A DNA stretch of 64,000 nucleotides, taken from positions 1,341,768 to 1,405,767 of the forward strand of contig VXAI01000004.1 in NCBI GenBank assembly GCA_013399305.1. Reading direction: 5' to 3'. Every line of letters begins with the position of its first letter. Position 1 is the first letter of the stretch. Under the pieces are notes generated by a model. The model searched no databases and was not told the DNA's origin. It was given only the letters and a program-made list of their open reading frames with translations. The stretch comes from Rostratula benghalensis (Eukaryota > Chordata > Aves > Charadriiformes > Rostratulidae). Both the position numbers and the translations under genes were made by a program. Below, piece after piece: positions 29,781-42,815 of this stretch.

Positions 29781-32700
29781 TAACCTTTTTTGGTTTTCTT
29801 GATCCTGCAAAGTTAGATGCAAACAAAATTTTACGTAGCATAGGTTTAAATGAAGCCTTAAGTACAAATTTGTTCTCATATTTGATAACCCTAGCTAGTA
29901 TGCTGGAGCAAGCTCTCATACCTGTTTTGAATGCTTTGGCTAATTGGGTGGGAATGAGGAATCTTTTTAACGGGGCTTAAGATACATATATTGTTTAAAT
30001 TTTTAATTTTTTTTCCCCAAAATCTGATGAAGCTTTGAAGACTTGGCAATGTTGTCTAGGATGGGAATTTGATGTTGCTCCAGCAGTGGCAGTCCCTGGT
30101 GTAGCAAGCGTGCACAGCTCACAGATGCAGGAGGCTGTAGTTAAGAACTGGTTTCGGATATAAGCCAAGTGTGGGTCATGGGGAGTGCAGTGGTAATGAG
30201 GGGTGTTAGTGCATCAGCAGTAATGCCACTGCATTACCTGGACATGGTGTAGTACCGTATTCCTTTTCACCCGTGCGGAATAAAAAAAGATGGAAGTGAG
30301 CCATTGCAGTTGTGGATTCTGCTGCTGCTGGTGAATACGATCAGTAATCTTATTAGAATATGCAGGTAAAACTGCTAATATTTCTCCCAGGAAGAGCCAT
30401 CTTGCCTTCTTGGGTGCTCCAAGAACAAGGCACTCGTTTTCAGCAGTAAGAGGGTTTCCCGTTAAGGAAATCGGAGGTCTCTTAGTTTTATGTTGGGAAG
30501 TCAGTCTCCTGTCCTCAGTTATGAGTTTCTTGGGCAGCTTTTGTAGAAAAAAAACCCCAAACCAAACAGCTAGTTTCATGATCCTGCAGGACTACCTTTG
30601 ATGTCTCGCCACTAAGTTTTCTAGATAATGGAATCGAATCCAAAAGCGGAGTGATCAGGCATACACAGAATCATCTGGCACTAATTTCCTTACCCTGGGG
30701 GATGACAGAATATTATTGTTGCCCTTAACTTGAAAAATGGAAAGTCCCAGCACTGCTGTGTAGGAGGCCAGCCAGCCATCATCAAAGGAAAAGCTCCAGC
30801 TATTTATGCACCCAGAAGAATCTTCGGTCTAAAGTTTCGTTTGTACATCTGTTGATGGTGTGTTTAAAGTCCCTTAGACTGAACAGTGGCCCTACATGAC
30901 TGTTGTGTTAAAATTAACATGAGTTAAAACTTCAATGGAATCTTTGAAGTGGTCACTAAGTGCTTTTAGTGAGTGTTTCAAAGGCATGTTGTACTGTACA
31001 CCCATGCTTCCGCGTTTTTAAACATACGGATATGAAAAGGGCTGATGTGAAAAAATATATATGATAATTTCTTCAAGTCTTGGTTTGGTTTTTAATGTGT
31101 GTGTTTACACTGACCATTATAGCTTATGGCCTCCTTTGTGCAGTGACCAAAAAAGGCCTTTTGGCACAGCAGTCAAATTTGACCGAGAGCCTTTTGCAAA
31201 GGAGATGAAACTTACACTTAATTAACGAGGACTGGGCTAGCTTTCTGTAGAAGCACTCCAGAAACTGAGCTTCTGGTGCAGGTAACAGTACTTGTTTTCT
31301 GCATTTGTACCAAAACAGCCTCCCAAAGAAGAAGATGTGGACATCAGTGCTGTTCTTGGAGGGCAGAATTTGCTGCACCCTGTGTATGAGTGTGTGAGTG
31401 ATGCCACAGAAAACAGCTGTCCCTTTGGAGAGGTTTCTGTACCAAACTGTCCAGCGTATTGGCACTAGGTGGTGGGCAACTTTTTCAAAGTACAGTGATT
31501 TCTATGTGTTCTTGAAAAGAAAATCCAAGCTCTGACTTCTTTCCCAACAATAGGGGTTAGTTTTAGAGACTATTTACTGGACATCCTCTGATAAGGTCAC
31601 TACCCTGTTTTCCAATCACTGCTGTGACCTAATTGTGAACTCTTAAAGGCATCTGTGAAAAGGCTTTTGACTCCATATGGTTCCTGTTCCTGTTTTGTAA
31701 AGGTCAGGCCGTGATTTAACAGGTTGAGAGATGCGCGTCCCGCTGCAGCGCTCGCTCACCGTTACCGTCACTTCCCTTACACCCTGAGGATGTTCTTCAC
31801 TCATGGTCAGGGTGAGAGGATGCCTGTAGGTGCCCACCTGCACAGTAGTTGCTGGGTGGAGCGTTGTTGCACAGTGTTGCCACAGCCTGCGGATCCGTCC
31901 GGGTGGTCCATGCTGTGAGACAGTTATGAGTGGCTTCCACGTGTGAAAGTTCTGTTGTGCAGGGAGGCAGAAAACAGCTGAAGTCAGATAGCTCTGCCTT
32001 GTCACAACCTGGACCCTTACAACTAAAACCTGATGTCTCATTCATTTATTTGCGCAGTCTTAATCTAACCAGCAGAGGGCAGTGTTGCACACAGGTTCTG
32101 TGCGAGCTCATCCTGCAAAATCCTTCTTTTTAGATTCTTCCAGTCTGGTGAGGTGATGCAATGCAGCATTTTGTCCAGACAAATTTGGTGTGGTGTATGT
32201 GGCACATGTTTCTACTGATACCTAATTTTGGCTTTTTAAAATCCTGTATGTTTGGTTTGTTGAGATGACATAATTAGAAGGCTTTCTCTTTTCTTTCTCC
32301 CCATCCCTCAACACAAACCAGGTATATAGATAAGTCAGCTGTGTTGTACAACTTAAATTGTGCAACAAAATGCAACTGGTTGTCATTCCTAAGCATGCAA
32401 GAGAAGAATTTTCCCCTGCTCAGCTGTGATTCTTCTGGATAAGCTTTGCTAGCTGGAGCGAGAGGAGAGCACCTGTTAACTGCAGTAGGGGTGGAAGAGA
32501 AATCTGCGTCTTGAAACTCTGCCTGGAGCTGGACTCTGGCTGTGATGCTCCATGTGAGGAAGAGAAAGGGCAAGATATTGTAGGTTGGTGATAGGATGTA
32601 GTTTTGTTGCTTGTTGAATTTCAGCTCAAGGTGGCAAAATCTACTTGCCCTGTTGCCATCCTGTAGTTGATGTGAAGTGAGCTGGGTCTCTCTCATGGCT

Positions 32701-33080
32701 TAGAGGCAGCTGGTTGTATCATAGTGACACCTGGGCTTGAGACCAAATCTTAACTATTGTACCTCAGAAGTGTTTTTCCCTCTGCTTCCTGGGCTGTGCT
32801 TGCAGGTGGGAGGTATATGTTTACGCCATGCAAGTAAATGGAAGTCTTCAGCCCTTGTAGCTGTTGATCAACATTTTCCCAAAAATTCAACTCGTAAGAA
32901 ATTCTTCGAAGTCTGCTTAAAACATGGCAAGTATCTAGAGAGAGAGCTGTTTAATAAAAGATACTGTCTCTGCAAATCACACTGCTGGTCAGTCTGGATG
33001 TGTTGCACCCTGTAAGATAGCCTGGAAAATACAGAAATTTGCTGTAACAAACCAATCTTTGCCTGGCATGTATGTAAAAG
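29781..33080. other. Intergenic region downstream of TOMM20, first part
   Basis: No supported gene. Open frames (30214-30579 minus, 31643-32041 minus, 32274-32696 minus) lack domains and splice context. A further AATAAA at 30279-30284 could extend TOMM20 transcripts. Nothing else is recognised. Confidence 0.55.
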
Positions 33081-33660
33081 AGCATCTCCTGGAGCTCTGA
33101 AACAACCTGATTAGCATCTTTTGTTGTATTTCACATTATTTAATGGGGAGAAATGTACATTCAGCTTTGTTGATTAAAATGGCCGTGATTATTGCATGAA
33201 TCTGTTAATTATAATGCATTGACTAATTAAATTGAGAAATGGAGAAAAGGGATTCTTGAGCAAGCATGTTCTTTGAGAAACTCTCCTCTGGCCTTTTTAA
33301 TTGACAGTACATGCCTAATCAATTCATAGCAGCATCTCATTATTGGTGGGAACAGCCTGGTGCAGATGGAAATTTACTTTGACCACACATTGACCTGGTG
33401 TAATGTAATTGCTCGATCCTGTAAGTTACTGCAATGAAGATTTACCAGCTCCTGGAATTAAGGAGGTGGGAGTTTTTACCTATGTAAAGAAGAGAAGCCC
33501 CGTCTGACCCCAGGTTGCAACCTCCGTGTTTATTGAGTTCTAGTTTGAGTGTTTGCTGTGATGATGCTCAACTGAATTTGCATAACCATGAGGGGCTGCT
33601 ATTTGGTTTACATTTCATTTTCTTTTATCTCTCAATCTAAAGCTTTGATCTTTAACGTCA
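33081..33660. promoter_or_regulatory. Candidate conserved non-coding element, AT-rich with homeodomain and POU motifs
   Basis: Repeat-free AT-rich sequence with TTAATTAT (33205-33212), TAATTAA (33224-33230) and a perfect octamer ATTTGCAT (33576-33583). It lacks coding potential. This composition is typical of vertebrate developmental enhancers, but conservation has not been tested. Confidence 0.3.
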
Positions 33661-35096
33661 GCCCCCCGGCTTATATTAGAAGTTGTCTGACAGAGCTAAG
33701 GGCCCTTGTTTTTACTTCTCTGTAGGGATGTTATCTACTGGCCATTGGCACTGGCAGAATTCTTAGCATGAAATTATTATTATTACTTCTGTATCAGCAG
33801 AGATGTGTGTGGCACTCTGAAGAGTCTGTCAAGATGAAGTTTCTGCTTCTGCAAGCTCACAGCCTGCGGTGCTGATCCTGTAATTTATTCTGCATGGTCC
33901 TTTCCTCATGGAAACCTAAGCAGTCAAGAGCAGGACATTGGGACAGTCACACAGGAAGGGAGAAGGTAAGGTTTAGGATAGTTTGATTGTTTTGGTAGTT
34001 ATTGGGTGGGTGTTTTGTTTTTCTGAATTACATATGAAGCTCTAAAGCTTGTTCCTTTTCTACATCCCATTATTTTTAGACTGGTTGGCTAATAAGTGCT
34101 AGTTACTAGTATCATCAGGAAAACTGAGACCTCAACCAACGATAGACCTGCTTATAAATCATGAAACCTACCAAAAGAAAAAAAAAAGGATTAAAGTCAC
34201 TATAATTGAAAAGATTTGAGGCACAGTTCCCCCCAAAGTGAAACAAAACAATGCAGACTGTTGCACACTGGGTTAATTACTCTGCTGGCAATCCTGCAGT
34301 TCCTAAGTGGCTTCTGCATTGTAAATGTAAGAAGCAGTCTTTCAGATGTCTGGCTTGCTGTTTGATGGAAACTTTAAAAGGAACTCGTGACTGTTCTGTC
34401 AAAAGTTAGTGATCAGCCTACACCATAGCGCCAGAAATTCAGTGGCACCATCATGCAAATTGGAAAGCTGGGGTAGGTATTAAGCAGCATAAATAAGACA
34501 ATCAGAAAGCAATGCAGTGAGTCAGCATCCATTGTAGATGATGGATTGCAAACTGTGAATACATGACAACCAGATTAAACGGTTGAAAACTGGAGAGGTA
34601 CTTGATGGAGAGAACGTTGTAACCCGGTTTTGGACAGTTGACAACAATGGTGCCTCCTAAAGCTTGCTCCTGATGTTCAAAGTCCTCATGGTGTCACCAG
34701 ATGTTATATGTTGACCGGGATGGCACAAAACCCCCGAGATGGAATGTATTGATACTGGGGAAGTGCTCTCCCCATGCTTTTTGTCATAAAATAGGAAGCG
34801 GGGAAAACAATTGTCTCCTGTCTAAACTCCCTCCCTTCATTTTTGGTTGTTTGCAGGGTAGTGTTTGTTATGAGACTCTGCCAAGGTTGGGAGCAGTGTT
34901 TTTCCTGCTGGGTTGCTCTCAGAATTTTTCAGCAGGCCTGATAATATTTATTTGTCATTAGACTGCAGATCTTTTTCAATAAATGCAGTGATCTCACCCT
35001 GATTTAAAAAACCAAACCAAAACAAAAAAACCCACCAGATTTCAGTCTGACAGAACCAGTGATGGCTCAGGCTCATGGTCCTTCATGGCCTTTCCC

Positions 35097-35119
35097 TTTT
35101 TTTTTTTTTTTTTTTTTTT
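35097..35119. repeat. Poly-T run of 23
   Basis: An uninterrupted run of T. On the minus strand it would be a poly(A) tail after GCTAAGATTAAA, so a short retrotransposed cDNA is possible, but no parent gene is recognised. Confidence 0.9.
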
Positions 35120-37453
35120 AATCTTAGCATTCAAATTCTGCCTCCCCAACTCCTGATAGTATTGCAGATGTGTGCTTAGTCTCCAGAGGTGACAACACAA
35201 GCTTTTTTGTTGGTTGATGGAGTAGGGATTTTGTAAATTTAAAGTATTTGTATGTCATCATAGCATTCATAGTCACCAAAGTATTTGTAGATGTCATCAC
35301 TGGGCTTTTGAAGAAATGCTGCTGTAACACTGATTCACTGGAGCAGCATAGATTTTCTTCAGCTTGGGAAACTTAACTGCATTTTCCTTTCTTCTTGAAG
35401 GCCACATTGTTTTTGCAAATAGCAAATAATATCACATGGCTGTCTGGGGCCTCTACAGTACAGCTGTGCTCTTCTGAAGCTTTACCACACTTGGGGACTG
35501 AAGACACAGAGCTAATGATTAGCTAGACACGCCATCCTTTGCACCAGGGCCAAATGCAGTCTGCTGCTAATCACCTTTCATTGCCCATGTGGTGTAGAGA
35601 GAAGTCATTTATTCCAGTGGGAAGTGCAAGAACAGAAAGCACTTTGCCACGAGGCAGAGCTTTGTGGGCAGTCTTGGGTGCCTGATGCAAGGCTTCTTCC
35701 GTTGCTTCCCAAAATTATGGTCTCTTCTGGCAGAGTTCAGGCCCTGGGAGTGTTTTTGTTTTCTGGCTCAATAGCAGTCTGCTGCAGCCAGGATCTTCCA
35801 ATTTAACATCTTTCAATGAATGTCAGGATTCTCATACACCAAAGCTCTTTTTTCTTTTTAACTTGCTGTGTGAAGGTCATACAAAATAATTCATTCACTG
35901 CCCTTTGCTGGGTGTCTTCCAAAGGTAGAGGGCCTGTCTTATGCCAAGGGGATTAGCATTTTGGCTTCTTTTTTTTTTTTTTTTTTCCCCAGTGTTGAAA
36001 GGTTAACATTTGTATCCTTTTCAGAATACAAAGGAAATGTGTCATTGCAGAGGGCACACAGCGGAGTTAAATTTTCAGGGGTGGCACTGCAGATAGCATC
36101 TGGGCATACAGGTACCGAGGCTGACAGGGTTGGGACCAGGGCATCATCAGCTCTAGCTTCAAGCTTGTCCCCCCTGGGACCTGCCAACCCATCATTGTGC
36201 CATAGACATCTGTATGACCATTGGAGAACCTGCCGAGGCTGCCGTTGCTTTGTGTGCAGCAGCAGTGAAAAACGAATCTACAGGCCTCAGCTGAAAACAC
36301 GGCTTTTCCCAGCAAAGCTAACTTTGTTTTCAGCTTCACTTTGGTGGAACTTTTCCATTTTCCCCTTGCCTTCCTACACCCACCTTTTACAGACCAAGCA
36401 GTCTGCAGTTGCGGAGCTTGGCTGTAGAGCAGTGGACGGGAACGGGGTTGGGGTACCGGGGGCGGAGAGCCCGCAGAGCCGCCGGTGTTCTGGCTCCCCG
36501 GAGCCGGTGCCGCTAGATGGCAATGTGGTACTCCTGCAGCTGGGGCTCCCCTCTCCTTCCCTGTAAAATTTCGTGCTTTTTCTGCATTTATCTCTGCCAA
36601 ACTGATGATTGCACCCACCACCCCGGCAAGAGAACAGAACAAAATCATTTCATAGAACATTACAGCTGTTGTGCCTTTTTCTTTTCTTTCTTTTTCCCTT
36701 CCCCCCCCTCGCCCAGTTCTTTGTCCCACAGCAGGGTGCAGAGGTTTAAAAACCTTCTTTCTTAATCACTCTCCTTCTAAAAACAGAGAAAACACAGCCT
36801 CTTGGGAGCAATTAGCTGTGAGAAAAGCATTTCTCAAACAATTGCCAGGAAATATTGTCTTGACCGATATTCCTGATGTAACACTGTCGTTCTCAGTACT
36901 GTTATTCTAAGATACTCGACTGCACAAAACCAGCAGGGTACAGATCTGTCATGTACAATCTGCAGCTTAGCACCTACCTCGCCTTTTTATATCCATTTAC
37001 TTTCAGTTTGTGTCCTCCCCTCACCCCCCTGTAGCTATTCTGTTTAGGAGAAGCGAAGAATTATTTGTGACTCTCCTCCTCTTGTGACTAGTGTAGCAGG
37101 CCAAGGCTGTGACAAGACACAGCTGAAAATTAAGGTGATGCCTCTGCTGCCCGGGCTCCTGATGGAAATTCAGTGGCAGTGTGCTGCGGAGCAGGTCAGG
37201 CTGCACGCTTCCAGCGATCCCTTCTAGCCTTAAAGCCTGGCAGCCTGAGAGTAGGTGAGGTTGCTGAAGCTGGAATTTCAATGGGAGTAACTGGAGAGCA
37301 GGTATACATGAAGCAGGCAGCAGAGGTACGCTGAGACCAGGGTCTCAACTTCGAAAGCCTTCCTCCCCAGCATCGTAGGAGCTGTAGGGTGGGGAGAGGT
37401 TGGAGGAACGGTGATAAACTTCAAGAGCAAAAAGCCAGTGGCTAGGAACCGCT

Positions 37454-37471
37454 GCTAGCTGGCCAGCTAGC
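37454..37471. repeat. Perfect 18-bp palindrome
   Basis: GCTAGCTGGCCAGCTAGC is its own reverse complement, with no spacer. Confidence 0.95.
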
Positions 37472-39221
37472 TCCATGTGCATGCCCGTTTGCGTGCACAG
37501 CCATTGCTGTTTGTATTGTGCAGTTCAAATTCTGTCCCGCTTTACGTAAATTCATGGAGATTTGAGAAACGAGCCTCACTCTGTGGGACAGGGTGTGAAC
37601 TGAAGCACCTTCTGGAAATCAGACAGCAGTGTAATCCTTTCATTCAACCCTGTCTGCAGCTGCTTTTTATAAACTTGGCATAAATACGTACTCAGTGAGG
37701 CCAGCCCTGTGTAGCTGGAAAATATTTTCCACCGTCCAAAAAAACAGAAGATTGGAAAAAGAGCCCAGAAATTGTGCATAACATGGAATGGCCTCGCTTG
37801 TGGTTTTTTTCCATGACTTCCTCAGCTCATTTTTCTGCTGCCAATTTTAGAAGCCCATAAGTCATACTTGTTAAACTTTCTCAGTTAAAATGTAACTCTA
37901 AGAACAAAGTCATATGATATGTTACAGCCAAATAATCCTTCCAGAGCCTCTGACTGGAGAAAAACTATCCTGATCTGGCCAGCCTGCCAACCTGCACGGG
38001 TTCTTGTCCCAGGAGAGGGGCAGGACTGAGGGGGCAGGTTGGCAGCCTGAACCCCAGCCTTGCCACCCTTCCCCTCCCCTTGGGGGGTGAAGGCCACCCC
38101 TGTGGACTTCAGCAAGCCTTTCTCCCTGCCTTTGCTAGGGTAGGCAGGTTGTTGGTGGCTTATGTTGCAGGACAGTCATCACAGAAATTCCAGCTCCTCC
38201 TCTGAAAGGATTTTAGCAGGAGGCGAAGCAGAGGAGGGAGCACAGAGGCTGGTGAGGTCCGGTAATGGAGGGCTGAGACACCATTGCAGGAAGGTGCTGC
38301 TGCCTGGGGCGGGTAGGGAGACGAGGGGTGAAGAGGCAGCATGTTGCCAAGAGAGAAAGTCAGTTTGCTGGAGGGTTTGAAGAAGGGGCATCCGCACTTA
38401 GGTGCGTTTTTAAGCACTGAATCAATATGGAAATAGTCACGTGCCAGGAGCAATATTTTTGTTTGTCAGTTTGATTGTGCTTACACTGGGCTCTAGATGG
38501 TTGTCTTGAAGCACCATCTCTTGTCCAGGGTCTGCTCTGTCCCCTTGCACAGAACAAGTCCTGCTCACCGCTGCGGGTATGCCACTCTAAATTTACGCTG
38601 AGGCAGTGTCCAGAGCGGGATTTGGCTATCAGCCCGGCCGGCAAGTGGTGCCCCAGCCACCACCTCCCTGCTTGCAGCGTGGCCCTGGGGCTGGCAGTCC
38701 TGGCCTGGGCTTGGGGAGGCAGGGAGTGGTGGGATCCCACCAGGGCGGCCTTGAGCAGCCTCTGTGGAGTCCGGCAGGGCATGAGGGACCAGAGCAGGCA
38801 GGGGAGAGCAGGGAGTGGAGCCATGAGGGGCTTCTTTCTTGGTCCACTCACCGTTCCAGCCCTGCCGCCTCCTTGTGCTGGGGGCATAGCAGCATGGAGA
38901 ATCTCCCTCTGGAAAAAAAAATAAATAAATACACAAATAAGAAAACACTTATGTTTTTTCCCTTAAATATCAGCTTTCGAGTTTGGTTCTGGCCCTGGGT
39001 GTAAGCTGGGAGAGCGTCTGGAGGAAGCCGGGGGAATCACGCTGCTGCAGAGCGGCTGCCAGAGTGGCGGGCCCCAGAGACCAGCTTTCTGCGGCAGGGC
39101 GAAACGCCCTTGCAAAGCCTGTGTGGTCTTCACGGGAAGGGAGGAACTGAGCAAACCCACTGGAAACCAGCGAGGGTGTTGTAATGTTTTTTGGACAGCT
39201 GGTTTCAAAAACCAGCGACTG

Positions 39222-39256
39222 CCTCTCTCTCTCTCTCCCTCCCCCCCCTCTCCCCT
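39222..39256. repeat. CT/C-rich microsatellite
   Basis: A run of CT units passing into a C run and more CT, 35 bases. A short perfect hairpin (8-bp arms, loop CAA) lies just upstream at 39198-39216. Confidence 0.8.
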
Positions 39257-41830
39257 GGCAGCCACTTCCCGTGCCATGACATGGAGGGAGGTGGTGGTGA
39301 CTGATGTAACCGCGGCCGGGCAGAGTCACTTGCCCAATGCGCAGAGGCTGGCCAGCGGCCAGAGAAATTTGCTAAGGCCGGGTTTTCTCACAAGGGGCTC
39401 CCTGTCCCTGCGCATACCTGTAACCGGGCCAGGTGCTTGGCATGGCCGTCTCCCCGGCTCAGCACACGAGGCGACCCAAGCCAGGAGGAGGAGGAGAAGA
39501 AGGGGAAAAGGAAGAAAATTTTGTTCTTGTCCCGTCTGAATGCAGACCTGAATAACGTCCCTCGGCACGTGTTGTTTGTGTCACCATATTGTAATTAGTA
39601 ACGACGCCTGTTCGCTGAAGCCAGCTGTTCTTTGTCCTAATGGTGGGAGGTGTGGGGGAGAGAGCGAGGAGGGGCCTAGCAGTTTTTTTTGCTGGATCAC
39701 CACCTTTAAGTTATTGTGACAGACTTTTAAAAGGATCTCTTTGTATGAACTGGAACATAATGCTCAGCTGGGCTGTTAAATTCTGGCTCTGTGGAGAAAA
39801 GAGATCCTTTCATATCGATTGTCATTTTGTATGCAGTTCAGGCACCGACTTGTAGAAAATCTGGGCCAGGAGAGATATCATTAGGTATTTATGGGGGTTT
39901 GGTTGGCTCAGCAGTCAGTTTTTCCATTGTCATGCCGTGACAGTAGTGCATTGCATACACCCTCAGGAGACATCCTTCTGCTTCCACAACAATAAAGGAC
40001 TTTTTTTCTTTTTCTGACTCATCTTCAGCTTGAAGGGAAAAAAAACCAAAACAAAACACCACCAGTAAATACAATTAGCAACAGGCAGATATACTGTACG
40101 TAGGTTTCAGAGCCCGTAGGGATAGTTCCTGTTAAAATGTATGCTTGCAGTTGCTCTGCCTGTGCTTAGATGTCCTGAAGTTTTCCTCCAGCTGCATTCC
40201 TGATTATCCTTATATGTTTTAATATAGCCTGGTGATGTTGCAGGCTGAGGAGCCATTTCTAGTTTGGATAAAGGAGGAGGAATACATGTAGTGCTGTGAT
40301 TCTCTTCCGTGCACACACAGGAGCTCTGGCCAGACTCGCAGTTCCCGAGGCAGGGAGTACAAATGGCTGCACTGCGCTGGATGCAAGGTCTACTTAGCTC
40401 TTTACCCTGCCCCTGACAGGGGCCAGCAGCAGATGCTGCAGGAAGGAGGACAAGACGCAGAGCAAGTCTAGACTGATCCTGCCCCAGTGTGCCCTCCTGT
40501 CTCCCAGCACAATTATTCTTGCTCATGAGAAGACAAGAGAAGAGGCAACTACTGCCTTAGTCTTGTTCCCCGCCCTCTTTGTGCCCCCACTACACAGTGA
40601 CCCCCGTTTGCTTTGCTTCCCAGGCATGGCTCCCATGGTGTGGGATGGAAAGCAAAGCCAGGTCTGCGGTGCTTCACTTTGGATCCATGTGGTCACGTGA
40701 GGATTTCTGGGTTAAATGCGTCCCGTGGCCCTCAGTGTTTCCCTTATGTAAGTGTGATGGAGCAGGTGGTGAGCAGCTGGGCCCTGCTCTCTGCCAGGTG
40801 GGTGTTCCCTTACACCGCCAGCCCCAGTCCAACCCGTCCCAGTTAAGGGCTGCCTCCCGTCCCGCCTATGCCATTGGAGCACTGCGAAGCTGGGACCCAA
40901 ACTTTGGGTCCATATTTCACCTCGGGGTGAAGGCTGACGCCAGTCACATGGCTGCAAGCGGGCTGACTGTGAGATTAGTACGGCTTTGTTTATTTATTTA
41001 TTTAAACCTGTGACTAAGATGGGGGAGTATTTGGATGGGAGCTGCTCCTCCCAGAAAAGTGCTGTTTATATTTCAGTCTCCTGAGCAGGGTCAGTGGCAT
41101 CTGCAGTGCTCATAACCCAGCAGTGGTATGTGGGCTCTGCTGGCATGTCCTCACCTAACCTGGCGTTCACAGAGTGTGGGCTGGTTGTTTGCTCATCCTG
41201 AGCGCAAACAGCCAGTTTTCCTCTGTATTCCCGATGGCTTTAGCTCAGAAGGGTGGAGGAGAGGAAGAGCAAGCTTTCATCTGAAAGTGGCCTGGCATTG
41301 CATAGGGCTGTACCTGGGGTTACACTGAGGAAAACGTGATGATGTGGGTGGGGTGATGGCTCTGTACCCACAGACAATATTGCAGGGCTCACTGGTGCAG
41401 CATGTGTTTAGCCAGTCACTAGAAACACTGCTGTGTGTGTAAGCAAGTCAGTACCTGCTGCCATGTGATCAAAATGGGAGATGCTTTTAGAAACATGTGA
41501 GGGTGGCATGAAAAAACAAATTAACTGAAGTATCCTTAGCTTTTAGGGTACCTGTGGGCTAGTAGACACCAGTGAAATAGTGCACAGAAACTTGTCAAAT
41601 ATCAGGCTGGTGTTTATTTCCATTATTTCTACCTAATTCTACCTGTCTAAGCTACTTATTTCTTTGAGATCTTGTCAATTCAAGACCCTGGCTCTAGACA
41701 CACTTCATCTCTTGGGGAAGGGCAAAGCCAGCTCAGCCAACTTTGATGGAAAATGATTTCCCAAAGCGAAGGTCTTGTTCCCCTTGGCAGGGTAGATGGC
41801 AATGCAGAGATCTAGCCAAAAAGCCTTTAA

Positions 41831-41860
41831 AGTCTAGGGCTTTAAAGCCTAGGGCTTTAA
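41831..41860. repeat. 15-bp tandem duplication
   Basis: AG(T/C)CTAGGGCTTTAA occurs twice head to tail with one difference. A partial third copy (AAGCCTTTAA) lies just before. Confidence 0.85.
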
Positions 41861-42769
41861 ATAGTGGCTGACTAGGTGGCTAGCAAACTAAGGAAATATG
41901 GGAAAATAGGATTTGGTATTCCTGAGCTAAGGGACACATGGAGAATCCTGTCCCTGTATTGTCATCACTTGCTAAAACAAGTCTCTAGAAATGTAAGAAA
42001 GCCTGTCTCTGTCCCCTCCTTGCCCTATAGCAATATAAGTAGCACAACATCATCTGAGTTTTGTGATAAATAAATGAGTAACCCTGCCTCCAAGGCTGTC
42101 TGGGACTTGTGCACTACATCCTTGCTCCAGCTTGTACCACAGCACAGTATTTTACAGTGTCTGGGACAGAGAAGATTTCTGTGTAGCATGCTGTGGTATG
42201 TCCATTGGTCACAGCATTGTCTGTGGGATAGAAATAGGGCAAGGCACCTCTCAAGCCATTGGGTTTTGGCATTTTTTGTTTTAGCATTCTCTAATTTTTC
42301 AGCAAATCACCTGGGCAGCTAATGACTGAGGTCAGCAAACTAAAACTTGTTTTTTTGTTTTTTTCTGAGCCAAGTTTGTGAATGAGACTGAGGCCAAAAC
42401 TTCTTTTAAGCAGTCATGGCAAGGGCTAGAAAACAGGAAGAAACTAATGCCAGCCCTTATGCAGTTTATGCTGAGAGTGGTTTTTTTCCAGCAGGAAGGA
42501 CTTTTAACATCCTAAACCAGCAGCTCAGCCATGGCAGTGCAGTAAGAAGCCCTCCAATGCAAAGCAATAGAGAAAGGGGACTGTGGAAACTTTCCATTGT
42601 GTTGGTGGTACCTCCTGGTCAGAGCCTGGCAACTGTGGGATTACAGGGAAAGTTTGTGTGGCAGTTCCTCATGTGTTTAGTGGAGAGTCTGCAGGCTCCA
42701 AGCTGCCTGTGCCTTCCTGTCATGAACTTCTTAAATTATATTTTCAATGGAAAGTAAATGGGATGGGGG

Positions 42770-42815
42770 NNNNNNNNNNNNNNNNNNNNNNNNNNNNNNN
42801 NNNNNNNNNNNNNNN
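42770..42815. other. Assembly gap of 46 N
   Basis: Unknown bases preceded by GGATGGGGG, so a G-rich run may have stalled sequencing. Confidence 1.

Larger units (their letters stand above)
33661..39555. other. Intergenic region, second part
   Basis: No supported gene. The longest open frames (35961-36566 plus, 36067-36729 minus, 38360-38887 minus) overlap each other on opposite strands and encode low-complexity, domain-free sequence. Poly-T runs lie at 35097-35119 and 35969-35986. An 18-bp palindrome is at 37454-37471. A CT-rich stretch is at 39222-39256. Confidence 0.6.

Noticed and set aside
36067..36729. Minus-strand open frame of 220 codons
   Set aside because: It overlaps a 201-codon plus-strand frame, has no domain, starts in low-complexity Arg/Glu/Lys sequence and lacks splice or promoter support. 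A chance frame in GC-richer DNA.
38360..38887. Minus-strand open frame of 175 codons
   Set aside because: Overlaps two plus-strand frames (38475-38924, 38606-39004); low-complexity Pro/Ala/Gly composition and no family resemblance.
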